A stretch of DNA of 64,000 nt from Ipomoea triloba (lineage: Eukaryota > Streptophyta > Magnoliopsida > Solanales > Convolvulaceae), in contig NC_044922.1 of the NCBI RefSeq assembly GCF_003576645.1, positions 18,594,699 through 18,658,698 of the forward strand, given 5' to 3'. The number at the start of each line of letters is the position of its first letter. Position 1 is the stretch's first letter. Made by a program: the position numbers and the translations under genes. Of the stretch, positions 11,168-22,390 are shown one piece after another. The notes below the pieces were generated by a model. It saw nothing but the letters and a program-made list of their open reading frames with translations, was not told where the DNA came from and did not search any database.

Positions 11168-12089
11168 CTCGTCGGCGTTTCTTACATGTTTTTGTGGGTT
11201 TTTCGCCACTTTTATACAGACAACTGACGACCGAGGAAGGAGAAGAGAAACTACGGAGCACATACCTATACCTTCGACTTTGACGAGAAGCAGTTCTTAA
11301 GGTTATATAAGGAATGAATGATTGTCTATTATTCCTGGTAGATACAAGGTATTTATAACTAAAACATACAGAGAATAGTGGAAGGTAGTTTTAACCAACA
11401 ACCAAAATAAATACAAATATAAACTCCATAAGAATAGGTCTAATCCTTAACAGTTGCCTTCCATGGAAGCAGTTTCTGGGAAATTTAATTTCATACTTTA
11501 TCAGTCAATTTTAATTTTAATTTGTTTGATCAAAATTAGTTTATTGATTTAGTCAAAAAATTAAAGAAGGTGTTTAATAGTAATTATCTTTTTCCCTTAA
11601 CTAACTGGTCAAAAAATTAAAGAAGGTGTTTATTCTCCAGTTCCTTTGTGATGTTATCAACTGATAATTTTTTTTTAGAATTATATAAGTTGGGTTGGGA
11701 GAAGAAAAGATAAATTTATTTTGAAAAGTCTTAATATCTTTACACTCTCACATAGACTTGTCTCACTTTTAATATTGTAATGGAAGTCATTTAGGACAAA
11801 GAAAATCAAACTTTTAGCATGACAAAGAACCAAGAAAATCAAACTTAAAAATCAAAGTGAAGAAAATTCATTTTTTGTACTGCTTTTTTTTCCCCAACAA
11901 ATTGGAAATTCTTTTCTTCTTTTATCGGATTTTTTCTTCCTCATCGACTATACTACTTTCTTCTTTCACCATATCGTTTTCTTCTTTCCATTTCGCCTAT
12001 GATTTTGGGTTTCCCTTCTCGAGCATTATAAAACAATGCATATTAAATGAGATGCCTTATGCCTAGTTGTTGTAGTATAAGTTATGGGA

Positions 12090-13202
12090 TCACACTTGTG
12101 TGAGACCGTCTCACCGATCCTTATTTGTGAGACGGATCGGGTCGGGTCAAAGCACCATGCAAATGTCATACTTATATGTGCAAATTTCACACTTATATGC
12201 TCAAATATAACACTAATCAAAAATACAATTTTTGTTACTTATAAGAGAAAAAGTAATACATTTTTCATAATAAGTAATGTTGACAAATGTCTCTCACTTA
12301 TAAGGCCAAATATAATACTTTTGAGTAAAAATGTAATACTTTTAAATCGAAATGTAAAAGTATTGTATTTTCCCTTAAGGGTGTGTTTGGAAACCCGGAA
12401 AATGATTTCTGGAAATCATTTTCCGGGTTTTTGGTGTTTGGGAAGAAGGGGGAAAATAGAGTCAATGGAAATGAACTTCTTGGTCAATGGAAAATAAGCC
12501 CAATTTTATGGAAAATGACTTCCCCTTTTTTTTGGGGGAAGTCATTTTCCAAAGTTTGCTTTTTCCTCCTCCTTTGCTTCTTCCATCTCCTTAGGCTTCC
12601 TAAATGCTTTAACTTCTTCATCTTCATCCCATCTTCTTGACATCTTCAACTTTTTTTTTTGTTTTTAAGTAATAATTTATTTTTTTATTATGAGATAGAT
12701 ATTATGAGTTTTATTTTTTTTATTTGACATCTGAAACCAGTCGGCCACTCTTATTTTTTATTTTTATTTTTTTATTTGATAGATATTATTTTGTTGTGAT
12801 TTTTTGTGATTATTTTATTTTTTGGATTGTATATTTGTTATAAATGTTGTTACATTTAAACAAATTAATTAAAATATTCAATTATATAATTATGTTCATT
12901 TTCCTACCCATTTTCTGGAAAATGAGCCAAACACACCAACACAGTTTTCTGTTCTGCAGCCAAACACAAGAAAGGAAAATATTTTCTGGAAAATGACTCA
13001 TTTTCCAGAAACCATTTTCCTGCTTTCCAAACACACCCTAAAAGTATTACATTTACTACCCTATTAAGTAACAAAAATTTTATTCTTGATTAGTATTACA
13101 TTTGAGCATATAAGTATGGCATTTGTGCATATAAGTGTTACATTTACATCTTGACTCGACCCGACCCGACCCGTCTCATGGTGAGACGGTCTCACACAAG
13201 TT
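12090..13202. mobile_element. Inverted-repeat element interrupted by a Tourist-like MITE
   Basis: The left end ACTTGTGTGAGACCGTCTCA and right end GTGAGACGGTCTCACACAAG are complementary. The repeat continues inward: GGGTCGGGTC pairs with GACCCGACCC, and further words around TATGCTCAAATATAACACTA pair with TAGTATTACATTTGAGCATA. This long-arm palindromic element has no coding capacity. The MITE at 12379-13038 sits in its centre and explains the large loop. Confidence 0.7.
12379..13038. mobile_element. Tourist-like (PIF/Harbinger) MITE, nested
   Basis: The left end GGGTGTGTTTGGAAA and right end TTTCCAAACACACCC are perfect inverted repeats, flanked by TAA on both sides (12376-12378 and 13039-13041), the 3-bp target typical of PIF/Harbinger MITEs. 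It is 660 bp with several ATTTTCC-GGAAAAT sub-palindromes inside. Confidence 0.82.
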
Positions 13203-13208
13203 TTTGCC

Positions 13209-13276
13209 TAAGTATGAGATATAACTAACATATGATACCAATCTAAGTATGAGATATAACTAACATATGATCCCAA
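13209..13276 (+). repeat. 34-bp direct repeat, two units
   Basis: The unit starting TAAGTATGAGATATAACTAA and ending CCAATC occurs twice back to back with one difference (GATACC versus GATCCC). Confidence 0.85.
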
Positions 13277-14980
13277 TCTAACTATATTATTACAAAAGGT
13301 TCACCACTAATTAAGTAGATAGATCCATACTTTATTAGAGAGAAAGTTGCTAAACTTGTTATAAAACCTCTTGGCTTCTTTGATAACCATTGATTAAATT
13401 GAAAGGAGCACCAAGCACTAGTCTTACAAGTTACAATTAAGGTATCGTTGAGTTACCGTAATTTATTCATTCACAATCTTGTCAAGTAAAGGTCAGTGTA
13501 AGAGTCTTAGGCTGTCCTCAACCCTGTCAATTCCCTCCCTTTCTAATCTAGGTAGCAAGAGAGAGACTTTTTTATTAATATTTTTTAATGTCACGTGTGT
13601 TGCAAGTGGAGAGGGAAATTGCTAAATTAGCAAGAGGAGAGATAATGAAAAAAAGTAGAAAAGTCATGCTAAAATCTTACAAATGATGCTGGCAACCTTT
13701 GTGTACTTTTTTATTTATTTATTTTTATTTCTTATTAGTTATTTATTATTTATTTGGTTATTATATTTATTATATAATATGAAAGTGGGACCACTTTTGA
13801 AAGTGATAGAATATTGCAGGGATATAGAACAAATAGTAAAGAATTTGTAAATTTGATGATGTGAAAGTGAGAACCATTTTAAAAAGTGAGAGAAATTTAT
13901 GAGTTAAGGATAGTCTTAAGACAAGAACTTTAATTCGCCTTTTGTAAACAAGTTAATAGGTAAACTCAATCAATTAAATCATATATATTTATAAGGTAAG
14001 TACAAGATCATAAATGAAAGGATGGTAATTAATGAATGTTTAAACTTATTTAATTATAATATGCCATCATTCATCAATGACGTATATATGTACAAGATCA
14101 TACATTAAATTAGTATGAAACTAAATAATGATAATTTATGAAATCCGATCGAGCTAGGTCACAAAAGGTACACAATTAGTTATATACATCAATGATGTAC
14201 ATGTTGGTCAATGCGTGCTCGTAATTACGTGTTCTACTTGAATGAATACAAAATAAGCAGCATCATATCATATGATATCATTATTGTAATGTGTTTAATT
14301 TGGACGTACTCTTGTATACGCAAATACGTAAGAGAAGACGTCATTTTTACCGCGTGATATTATATAGCTAATAACATGTTCGTAGGAAATGCAAAAGGCT
14401 GATGAGAGACCTTTTCTTCTGATCTTTATGTGGCTATAAGTTTGAGGATATATTATTAATATTTTTTTGAGTACTATTATTAATAATAATAATTTATTTA
14501 TTTATTTTATAATATCCTTAAAACAATAGTCACATAAAGGATAAAAAAGCCTCTCAGAATTTTGTGTTTCCTACCATATATTGCATAAAATTATATATAA
14601 AATTGTATTTAGGAATGTTCAAAAATATGTAGAATTGTAGTTGAAAACACGCACACTCCTCAGTGATATGTACAAGTGAAACTGAATAACATATATATAC
14701 ACTATACTTTTGTATGGTGCACCTCTTTAGTTTGTGCGTTTCGATCTTGAGTTGTCCATTATTTATTTATTTATTTTGATAATGAAGGAAATTCGTGTCT
14801 ACTATCCGAGTGTGAGCATTCAGTATTACTCATGTTTAATAGTTCACGAACTACACTAGAAAAGTATATTACACTTTTAATTGCACTTTAATTTTACATG
14901 TATCATATCATTGAATTGAATGCACTTTATAATTTTGAGTGGTGAAGTTTTTCGTTTATACATTTACAATCATGCACTTG

Positions 14981-14984
<4 letters not shown>

Positions 14985-15018
<34 letters not shown>
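14985..15018 (+). repeat. TG/GA microsatellite
   Basis: A run of GT dinucleotides passes directly into a run of GA dinucleotides, about 34 bases in all. It is a likely polymorphic marker. Confidence 0.9.
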
Positions 15019-15019
<1 letters not shown>

Positions 15020-15284
15020 TAAACAAATTTAATGTTTATTAAATGAATATTTAACTAGATAATCAAATTTGAAATAAATTTAATAGTCAATATATAGACC
15101 ACGTATGGTCAAATTGAAAGTAAAAAATCAGAATTAGTAAAGATCAATAGTCAATGGACCATTTATGGTCCAATGAAAGTCGAGAATAAAAATTGGTATA
15201 TGTCAATAATGAATGAATCATTCCTAAATTTAACCATTCTAGAAATCTAATGGAGTATAAATACAAAATATCCAACTGCACAAT

Positions 15285-15430
15285 TATGAGCATGAATTCT
15301 GTGCATTATGAATATGAATTCTATATATTATGTTAAGTGTTTAATTCATGTTCATTATACTGTGTTTATGCATGTGTATGTATATTATGAACATGAATTC
15401 TGTGCATTATAAACATAAATTTTGTATTAT
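15285..15430 (+). repeat. Minisatellite with GAATTCTGTGCATTAT units
   Basis: Variants of GAGCATGAATTCTGTGCATT occur near 15288, 15309, 15387 and 15408, with TTCATGTTCATTATAC in the opposite sense near 15345. It ends next to a perfect hairpin at 15454-15487 and is probably part of a decayed foldback element related to that at 40757-40925 (shared GTGCATT/AATGCAC words). Confidence 0.5.
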
Positions 15431-15453
15431 ATAAAATTAAATTCTGTATATTT

Positions 15454-15487
15454 GATCAGAATCTACAGTGCACTATAGATTCTGATC
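15454..15487. repeat. Perfect 12-bp-arm hairpin
   Basis: Arms GATCAGAATCTA and TAGATTCTGATC are exactly complementary around a 10-base spacer CAGTGCACTA. This is short and perfect, unlike the degenerate repeats beside it. Confidence 0.8.
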
Positions 15488-15999
15488 CACGATATAAATT
15501 GTCATGGCAGCGAGATGAAATAGAATGGTGATGGTGATGGGAAGAGATGACGACACTATGTCCGCTATTAATAAAACCCATTTTGTTTTACAAATGAAAT
15601 GAAATTAAAAAAAAATAAAAATTGTTTTCAATGTAAAATTAAAAAAAAAATGTAATCGAAATTGAACAGGAACTCTTGTGTGAGATACAATGGACTAATG
15701 GAGACACGCAACGTTTATGCACCGCCAATTTCTAGGGAAATCATATTGGTCGTTAAGTTGGTCTTGCTACAAGTGGCGATAAAACAATTCAATTAAGATT
15801 CCATTTTGCTTCTTTTTTTTTTTTTTTTGAAATGAAAAAATCTACAATTGACATCTAAAAATACATAGTAAAATTTGTTTTATAACTCTAACTTGTAAAA
15901 TATTATAAATAGGAAAGCCAACATATATTATTCATTTTTAATTCTTATAAGAAGTTATTAGATTTAAAACCTTGTAATTATCAAGTTAAATGTCAAAAC

Positions 16000-16200
16000 A
16001 ACTCGATTAAGGTTGCCAAAACAAAGGCTTAAGTTAGTTCCCAAATGGATGTTTGACAAGGATCAAACTCGTGACTTTTTAGTATGGAAATCATGCTTCT
16101 CCACTCTGCCACCCCTTCCAGAGCTTTATTTTTCTTCCAAAGATCGACTCATAGGGTTGCGCTCTTGTATATCCGCCTAGCGTTATGCCCCAGAAGGGTG
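16000..16200 (-). mobile_element. Probable tRNA-derived SINE remnant, reverse orientation
   Basis: Read on the reverse strand, GGTGGCAGAGTGGAGAAGCA is A-box-like and CACGAGTTTGATCC is B-box-like, about 45 bases apart, as in plant tRNA-derived SINEs. Ends and target duplications could not be fixed. Confidence 0.45.
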
Positions 16201-16418
16201 ATTGACTAAGTAAGTTGAGCATGTTTTTCTGTATAAAAATTACAAATTTAATTTTTGTTAATATTACTATCTCGACCAAGCTAAATTTGTTACACATTAT
16301 TTTTCTTATGCCATTTCGGAAAACTCGAGTTCAATTCTCACAAGTGGCAGGGATTAGTCGAGTGGACCAGGACAGTTTCGTGGACTTAAAAAAAAAACAT
16401 TAAGTTTACTTAACAGTT

Positions 16419-16490
16419 ACGTTATATACTACATAGTACATACTGGCATTAGGGACGTTATATACTACATAGTACATACTGGCATTAGGG
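16419..16490 (+). repeat. Perfect 36-bp tandem duplication upstream of B3
   Basis: The unit that begins ACGTTATATACTACATAGTA and ends GGCATTAGGG occurs twice with no difference. It ends 82 bp before the B3 start codon, inside the likely promoter or leader, and has no counterpart seen before B1 or B2. Confidence 0.88.
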
Positions 16491-16572
16491 TCAACGAGTG
16501 AAAATTTCAGTGCTCCTACATATATGTGGAATATTCAGACTCCGCCTTCTTCCTGATCCCATCCCAGACACC

Positions 16573-17199
16573 ATGGCCGGCGGCGCTGAAACCACTCTAC
16601 CGGTGGTGAACGGTGGTGATAACACCGGACCCACCGCCCACTATGGTGGCGGTTTTTTCTCAAAAGTGTTGAAAAAAGGTAAGAACGCCGTCTTGAATTG
16701 CATCGCTATTTGTAGTCTCAACACCGGCGAAACCCGGCCGGGAGCTCCATCAAGAGAGGAAATCTCAGGCGCCGGCGACGAGAAACCGCCGGAGAACCCA
16801 ATTATCGCCATGACGGAGAATCAGGAGCTGGGCAAAGCGGTGCTCATGCTCGCCGTTCCGATGACCACGGGGCTTATGTTCTTACAGCCCGACACGCTGT
16901 CGCCGGCGGTGGCGCGTTTGACTTTAGTAGCCAACGCCGTCGGGGCCACGGCCATCTGGAACGGAATATTGCTCCGAAAGACGTGGCCGAGGGTCGCGAG
17001 TGTGGTGGAACAGGCCGGCATGGGTTCGGTGTTCCTAGGTTTGCACATGTTGATCGCGAATTATCTCTCGCCGGAGCTCCGCTTCTTCCCGGCGATCTGC
17101 TGGGGTTTCTCCGTGCTGCCTTTTGTCGCCGCTGCAATTCCCGCCGGTGGCGGCGCAGATCAAGATGGCGTAAATCAAGATGATGTCTGCCCTGTGTAA
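16573..17199 (+). CDS. Family B four-segment membrane protein, copy B3
   Basis: Encodes 208 aa from the ATG at 16573 (ACACCATGGCCGGC). The N-terminal part keeps TTLPVVNGG and GGGFFSKVLKKGKNAVLN, close to B2. The membrane core has NQELGKAVLMLAVPMTTG, AIWNGILLRKTWPR, VEQAGMGSVFLG, ANYLSPELRFFPA and CWGFSVLPFV. It ends NQDDVCPV, so the acidic D-V/I-C-P tail is found in all three copies. An insertion of about ten residues after KNAVLN is specific to this copy. Uninterrupted and GC-rich. B2 and B3 are closer to each other than either is to B1, by inspection. Function unknown; membrane location inferred. Confidence 0.8.
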   Translation: MAGGAETTLPVVNGGDNTGPTAHYGGGFFSKVLKKGKNAVLNCIAICSLNTGETRPGAPSREEISGAGDEKPPENPIIAMTENQELGKAVLMLAVPMTTGLMFLQPDTLSPAVARLTLVANAVGATAIWNGILLRKTWPRVASVVEQAGMGSVFLGLHMLIANYLSPELRFFPAICWGFSVLPFVAAAIPAGGGADQDGVNQDDVCPV

Positions 17200-19316
17200 C
17201 TGCCAGGGTGACAGGGTGAATGTGTTTCTGATAAGGAAACAGATCAAGAATATTCACAATTATAGGATTAAATTATTTGATTGTATAGATCTATTATAAG
17301 GGATTAGATATTGATTGTACAATAGGGTTTATCTCCTACACATCTTCAAGATAATTCACTCTGTACATTTAGGAAAAAATTATTGTATATTTTAATTTCG
17401 TTCGTGTATACACCATGTATATATTCTGCTTTGTAATAAAATAAAATAATTCACTCTGTACATTTAGGAAAAAACTATTGTATATTTTAATTTCGTTCGT
17501 GTATACACCATGTATATATTCCGCTTTGTAATAAAATAAAATAAAAATTACTCCGTACTTCAATTTCTCAATAGTATGCTAAAGTTTCAGTTTCAACGGA
17601 AAATACTACATCAACTTTCACTTCCCCTTCTTATTTCTAACTTTTACTCCATTTCACAAATCTTTTATGTAGATACTTTGGGACCATATGATGAAAATAT
17701 CATATTCTTAGTTGTCACATCATGGAGTAAAGTGAAGGAATAAAATTTGAGAGTACATGTAACAACATTTGAATGTTCTAATTTGAGAGGAATAAAAATG
17801 AAAAAAAAAAAAAAAAGTGCACAAGGTTTAAAAAGTCAAAGAAATGACATTGTTTGAAATTTAAAATAAAAAATAAAAAATAAAAAAGAAAGCCACGCCA
17901 GATTTGCCATCTTGATCCTTTTAGGGATAACGATGTTCTAATTTTTCATAAATTGTAAATATGTTTCACTTTCAATCTTTTGAAAAATATTTGTATGTAT
18001 TTCCTTCGAGATTTGTCACATTGTAATATCATTTACAACAAGTTATAAGGCCACTAAAAAATGCATGTGCTACTCTAGAAGTGGGTTGAATTCAAAAATC
18101 TTGCATCAACCACTAAGCTGAGGTTTAATTCTAATGACTGAGAATGTAGTTTAGACAACTTAATTGACATGTCGACATACAGCCTCATGAATATGGTCAT
18201 ACAAACTTATCTACAAAATGCTGACTGATTAAGTAGGATTGCAGTTCTGTGGTAGCATTCTATATGCACGTGGCAACACCAAATAGTGGCTTATTCGTTG
18301 AGTCTTGGTTGTTTATTCATAGAATTAAATGAGTCTTGCCCACTTGTAACTGCCCTCTTATGAAAAAAACTTTAGTTTGCAAGGAGGCTTTTATCTTGAT
18401 TAAAGGATTGCCGTGTAAGTACTATTTAAATTCACACTAACTGTTCTTTTTTACATTACAATTTAACGTCAAACACCGTTGATATTCACTCTTATGATGG
18501 GATTGCCAACAACGAATGTAGAAATTTATTGTGTCAGTTTTTAGCTTTATCTATCTTAATTATTAGTTCTTAAAAACACTAATACTCTTGCTCATGCATT
18601 AGCTTCTAAAGCCTATACTCAGACCAACTCGTTGTAATGAGACTCATTGTCCCTCCTGACTTTGTTACTATTTGTATGCAGTAATATACTCTCGTATTAT
18701 TTTAAAAAAAAATCATAAAATTAAAGAATCAAGAATATTCGTATGTAATTTGAAATTGTCATAGCAGTACAAAGTATGCCCCTTTTAAAAAGAAAATAAA
18801 AAAATAAAAATTAAGTATGCCCTTTTTTTTGTTTTTGTTTTTTGTTTTTTAAAGTATTCCCAGATTTTGTTTTTCATTTTTTTTTCCCAATTTTTGAATG
18901 GGAACTGAATTGAAAGTACTTTTAAAAAAATAAAAGTGTGTAGGCTTGTTTTCTATCTCAACCTGTTGAAACACAAATAATTAACTGTCTGAGACTCAAT
19001 CTCATTATCTTCTATTTGGGAGAGTACGTCACTACATGCAACTTGACGTACCAAAAGGTTATTATCATTTAATTTTTCACATAAGACTTACTTCTAGTAG
19101 CTAGTATAATAATAGGATTCATTCTACTATAAACACTTTAGAGTTTAGGTTTGTATGGACATAACCTAAAAATGGATTCATAAAATTCAAGATATAATTC
19201 AGCCTAGTTTGACACATGAACTTTATAATTCTATATAATTTACTAACTATTATATCAGAGCCAAGTTTAACTCATTACAAAGTCAAGTTTTAAAAGTAAG
19301 AATTTAACCCGGGCAT
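17200..19316. other. Intergenic region between convergent B3 and A3
   Basis: No gene is supported. A 95-bp direct repeat lies at 17351-17540 and the remainder is AT-rich with homopolymer runs (17800-17890, 18700-18930). Confidence 0.55.
17351..17540 (+). repeat. 95-bp tandem duplication downstream of B3
   Basis: Two units (17351-17445 and 17446-17540) each contain TTCACTCTGTACATTTAGG and GTATACACCATGTATATATT and differ at very few sites. This is a recent local duplication just 3' of B3. Confidence 0.85.
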
Positions 19317-19634
19317 CTATCCCGAAATCGGCGATGAAGGCAACAGCAAAGACATCGCCAAAACTCCGGCGGCCGTCGCAGTAGAACACAGAGCAATCAA
19401 GCGGCAAAATCCGGCGAACCTTGGGTGTGTTTCCCGGAAAGACATCATCACGAAGGCGCCGGAAAACGCAAAAGCGAGGGACATTAGAAATACGTGAAAC
19501 AAAGCCGGCCTTCCCTTGAAGATGACGGTGGGAACCGGATTTCCGCCTATCTTCTCGTACGGCAACGGCAGCAGTAGAAACGCAGCCGCAAATGCTATCC
19601 TAAATATTACGTCTTCGGAGCATGCCCTGGGCAT
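19317..19634 (-). CDS. Family A small membrane protein, copy A3
   Basis: Encodes 105 aa from the ATG at 19634. The frame is open further upstream but has no in-frame ATG there. It is nearly collinear with A1: SEDVIFRIAFAAAFLLLP, YEKIGGNPVPTVIFKGRPAL, FHVFLMSLAFAFSGAF, MSFRETHPRFAGFCR and a final LLLPSSPISG. Three hydrophobic segments are predicted at about 10-25, 44-65 and 77-99. A1 and A3 resemble each other more than A2. GC-rich and intronless. Function unknown. It faces B3 across about 2.1 kb; the expected family B partner to its right is not present in this window. Confidence 0.72.
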   Translation of the reverse strand: MPRACSEDVIFRIAFAAAFLLLPLPYEKIGGNPVPTVIFKGRPALFHVFLMSLAFAFSGAFVMMSFRETHPRFAGFCRLIALCSTATAAGVLAMSLLLPSSPISG

Positions 19635-19869
19635 CTCGCCGGCGTTCTTGGGTGCGAGCTCTCCATGTGTGTCTTCTGGTAATTTTATAGGAAACAAATC
19701 GAGGAAATTTCCCAGAATTTCTGCTCTCAAAATCTTGCAGATGAAGGTGGAGAGAAACTGCCTTCTTGTTGTGAAGTTTGACTTGTGGAATCTTGGCTTC
19801 TTTTTTTTTTTCTTTTTTTTTTTTAATCTCAGACTCTTACCATTATTTGCAGGTGTGCAATAAATAAAT

Positions 19870-20238
19870 TGGAAAAAGCCTCAAATAGGCCATTGAACTT
19901 ATCGCTTTTGTGCAATTTGGCCATTGAACTTAAAAAGTGTGCAATTCAACCATCAAACAAGCAAAATTTGTGCAATTGGACCATTTTTACAAAAATTTTC
20001 TTGTAAAATTCAATTATATTACTAACATATGTGTATTAAGAGTGGCATTTTCTTCTACCATACTAGTTGGGAGTCAATATTGAAATGTTTTTAACTTAAA
20101 TTGAATTAAAAAATTTTGTAAAAATGGTCCAATTGCACAAATTTTGCTTGTTTGATGGTTGAATTGCACACTTTTTAAGTTCAATGGCCCAATTGCACAA
20201 AAGCGATAAGTTCAGTGGCCTATTTGACACTTTTTCCA
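19870..20238. mobile_element. Long-TIR MITE, 369 bp
   Basis: About 130-bp arms are inverted copies: TGGAAAAAGCCTCAAATAGG at the left pairs with CCTATTTGACACTTTTTCCA at the right, and words around TTGAACTTATCGCTTTTGTG pair with CACAAAAGCGATAAGTTCAG. A direct repeat AATAAAT flanks it (19863-19869 and 20239-20245). Confidence 0.78.
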
Positions 20239-20484
20239 AATAAATTTTACCTTCTAATCTAGCTAATAAAGGATCATAAGGAAATCAAATATTCAGCTAG
20301 TAAAGTCTTTTTTATCACTTAGGTAAACTCCAACCGTTAACAATTTCTAAACAAATTGAATGGTGCATAACATCATAATTACAAACATATAAATTGTTAA
20401 TTATAAATACAAAATATGTTAACTGTGTACACATAAGATGTTGGCTTGGTTAACATATTTTATACCTACCGTTAATAGCTTATG

Positions 20485-21103
20485 GCTGTGTTTGGCAAAA
20501 CTTATTTAGGAACTTATAGCTTAGCTTAAGCTATTAATAAGCTATAAGCTCTGTTTGGTAATGTTCCCAAAATAAGTTAGTGGCTTAAAATAAGAGCTTA
20601 TTTTGAAACGTCAAAAATAAGCTAGTAGCTTCTTAACTTTTTTTCCATCTTTATCCTTATTATTTTAAATAAATGACATCATTTACCCCTCCCAGTTACA
20701 ACTCTTTTAGCTTCTTTTCTTAAATATGTTTGGTTGTAATTTCAATTTGACATTTGTGCCTTTGAACATTAATTTTTGTATGAAGTATTTTTATAAACTA
20801 TAAACATTTTGTTTTATTTTATATATTTTTAAATATATGTTCTTACTTTATATTTTATTAAAATATATTGATTTTATTATTTTATATTTTAATATGTAAA
20901 TGAACCTATTTAAATTTAAAATATTTAAATTTTATGAAGATATCCTTTTTAGTCTTTTTATATTTACCAGCTTATCAAAAAGCTAATTTTACCAAACACT
21001 TTTAAACATAACAACTAACTTAATAGCTCTTTAGATTTCAGCTCTTAGCTTATAACTTTTCAACTTTTAGCTACTTTTTCAGTTAAGTTTGCCAAACATA
21101 GTC
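20485..21103. mobile_element. MITE with TGTTTGGCAAA ends
   Basis: The left GCTGTGTTTGGCAAAACTTA and the complement of the right end, GACTATGTTTGGCAAACTTA, form terminal inverted repeats. Internal AGCTTATAGC words also pair. TATG flanks both sides. The interior is AT-rich and non-coding. Superfamily is uncertain (hAT- or Tourist-like). Confidence 0.65.
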
Positions 21104-21434
21104 TATGTGTTTTCACTTTGTAGTTATCGTGTTGAATGACCATAAGAATGTGACAGTGTATACCATCTATTGCGGTTTTCAAAAAAAAAAAATTATTGCG
21201 GTTCATAATTTTTTAAATTTTTTACTACAATCAAGAAATCACTCTTTATTGACCTGTCAAAAGTGCTCCTCCCAACAAGTACCATAAGGCCAACCACAAT
21301 AGTTAAACTTTGGTGTAGATTTTGAGGAGTGTGATTAGGAAAGAGAAAATGAGGTGGAGGGAAAAAAGAAAAGTAAAAAATAAAACAAAGAATAAAACTG
21401 AAAAAAAAAAAAAAGTAAAGTATTTACGCGCCCA

Positions 21435-21494
21435 GGGGAGGGGCTAAACATCAAACATTAAATTGGGGAGGGGCTAAACATCAAACATTAAATT
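21435..21494 (+). repeat. Perfect 30-bp tandem duplication
   Basis: GGGGAGGGGCTAAACATCAA plus ten further bases occurs twice in direct succession. It precedes the last copy of the array-unit block. Confidence 0.88.
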
Positions 21495-22040
21495 GGTAGA
21501 TACTATAAGTACGTTAATGTGCAAACTCATCATATCATCAATTATGTCTAATCCTAAATGAAAGGAGGGTAATTATATTAATGAATGTGCAAAACACAAT
21601 TTATGTCATCATTCATCAATGATGTATGTAATGTTGGAGTTTTACATTCAAGTTAGGTGTATTGGCTAAACTTTTTGTTACACATTAAATTGACTATTTG
21701 TTCAAGTTAGAATAAATTTTATGTCTCACTATAGACACTGATTTAGAAAGATACCCTTCAAAAGAGATTGCAGTCAACATAATAGGTTATGTCATGACGT
21801 GTAGTAACATGAACACAAGTGGTCCCTAATTTTTCTCTCTATATTTTTCAACTTAATATTTTTCTTTTTTATTTGTATTTTTATAAAAATAAAATTAATG
21901 TATAAAAATATGCAGTATATCATTAAAAAGTTGAACTTAAAAATTTTAAAATTACAGTTATATATATTGATATTTTAAAACTACTCAAAAAAAATATTGA
22001 TATTTTAAAAAAATAAATTTACAATTACATAAAGCCACTA

Positions 22041-22390
22041 CACTACACCAAAACTAAATTGTTTAGAGGCAATTCTCCAACTGTGTTTAAATAGTGTGTC
22101 GCGAAGGATTTAGTAGCGGTTTTAGACAACCGTAGGAATTGTTGACCAACATTACATTTAGCGATGATTTTGAAACCGCATCTAAATATAAGGCAGTTTA
22201 CTTTTGTTTTTAGCGACAGTTCTTTATTCCTTTAAATTTTAGTGACGGTTATTAAGTATCGCTAAATATTTTTCTTCATTTATTTATAAAAATTTTAGTG
22301 GTGGTTATTAAGTGTCGCTAAATATATATTTTTCTTTGTTTATTTTTAAAAATTTTAGTGACGGTTATTAATTGTCCCTACATAATTTAT
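22041..22390 (+). mobile_element. CACTA-type element terminus (fragment)
   Basis: It begins CACTACACCAAAA, the classic En/Spm-type terminal motif, followed by sub-terminal repeats of TTTTAGTGACGGTTATTAAG (near 22236, 22298 and 22357, period about 60) and related TTTAGCGA-GGTT words. No matching right terminus was found nearby, so this is probably a truncated non-autonomous copy. Confidence 0.6.

Larger units (their letters stand above)
11168..16572. other. Intergenic region between A2 and B3
   Basis: No gene is supported. It holds nested inverted-repeat elements (12090-13202, with 12379-13038 inside), a 34-bp tandem repeat (13209-13276), the array-unit block at about 13990-14240 shared with 4600-4810, a TG/GA microsatellite (14985-15018), a 15285-15430 minisatellite, a perfect hairpin (15454-15487), a SINE-like stretch (16000-16200) and a 36-bp duplication just before B3. 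Confidence 0.55.

Noticed and set aside
11167..11263. N-terminal extension of A2 from the ATG at 11263
   Set aside because: The extra 32 residues are not conserved in A1 or A3, where the matching DNA has stops or no ATG; the M-P-R start is shared by all copies.
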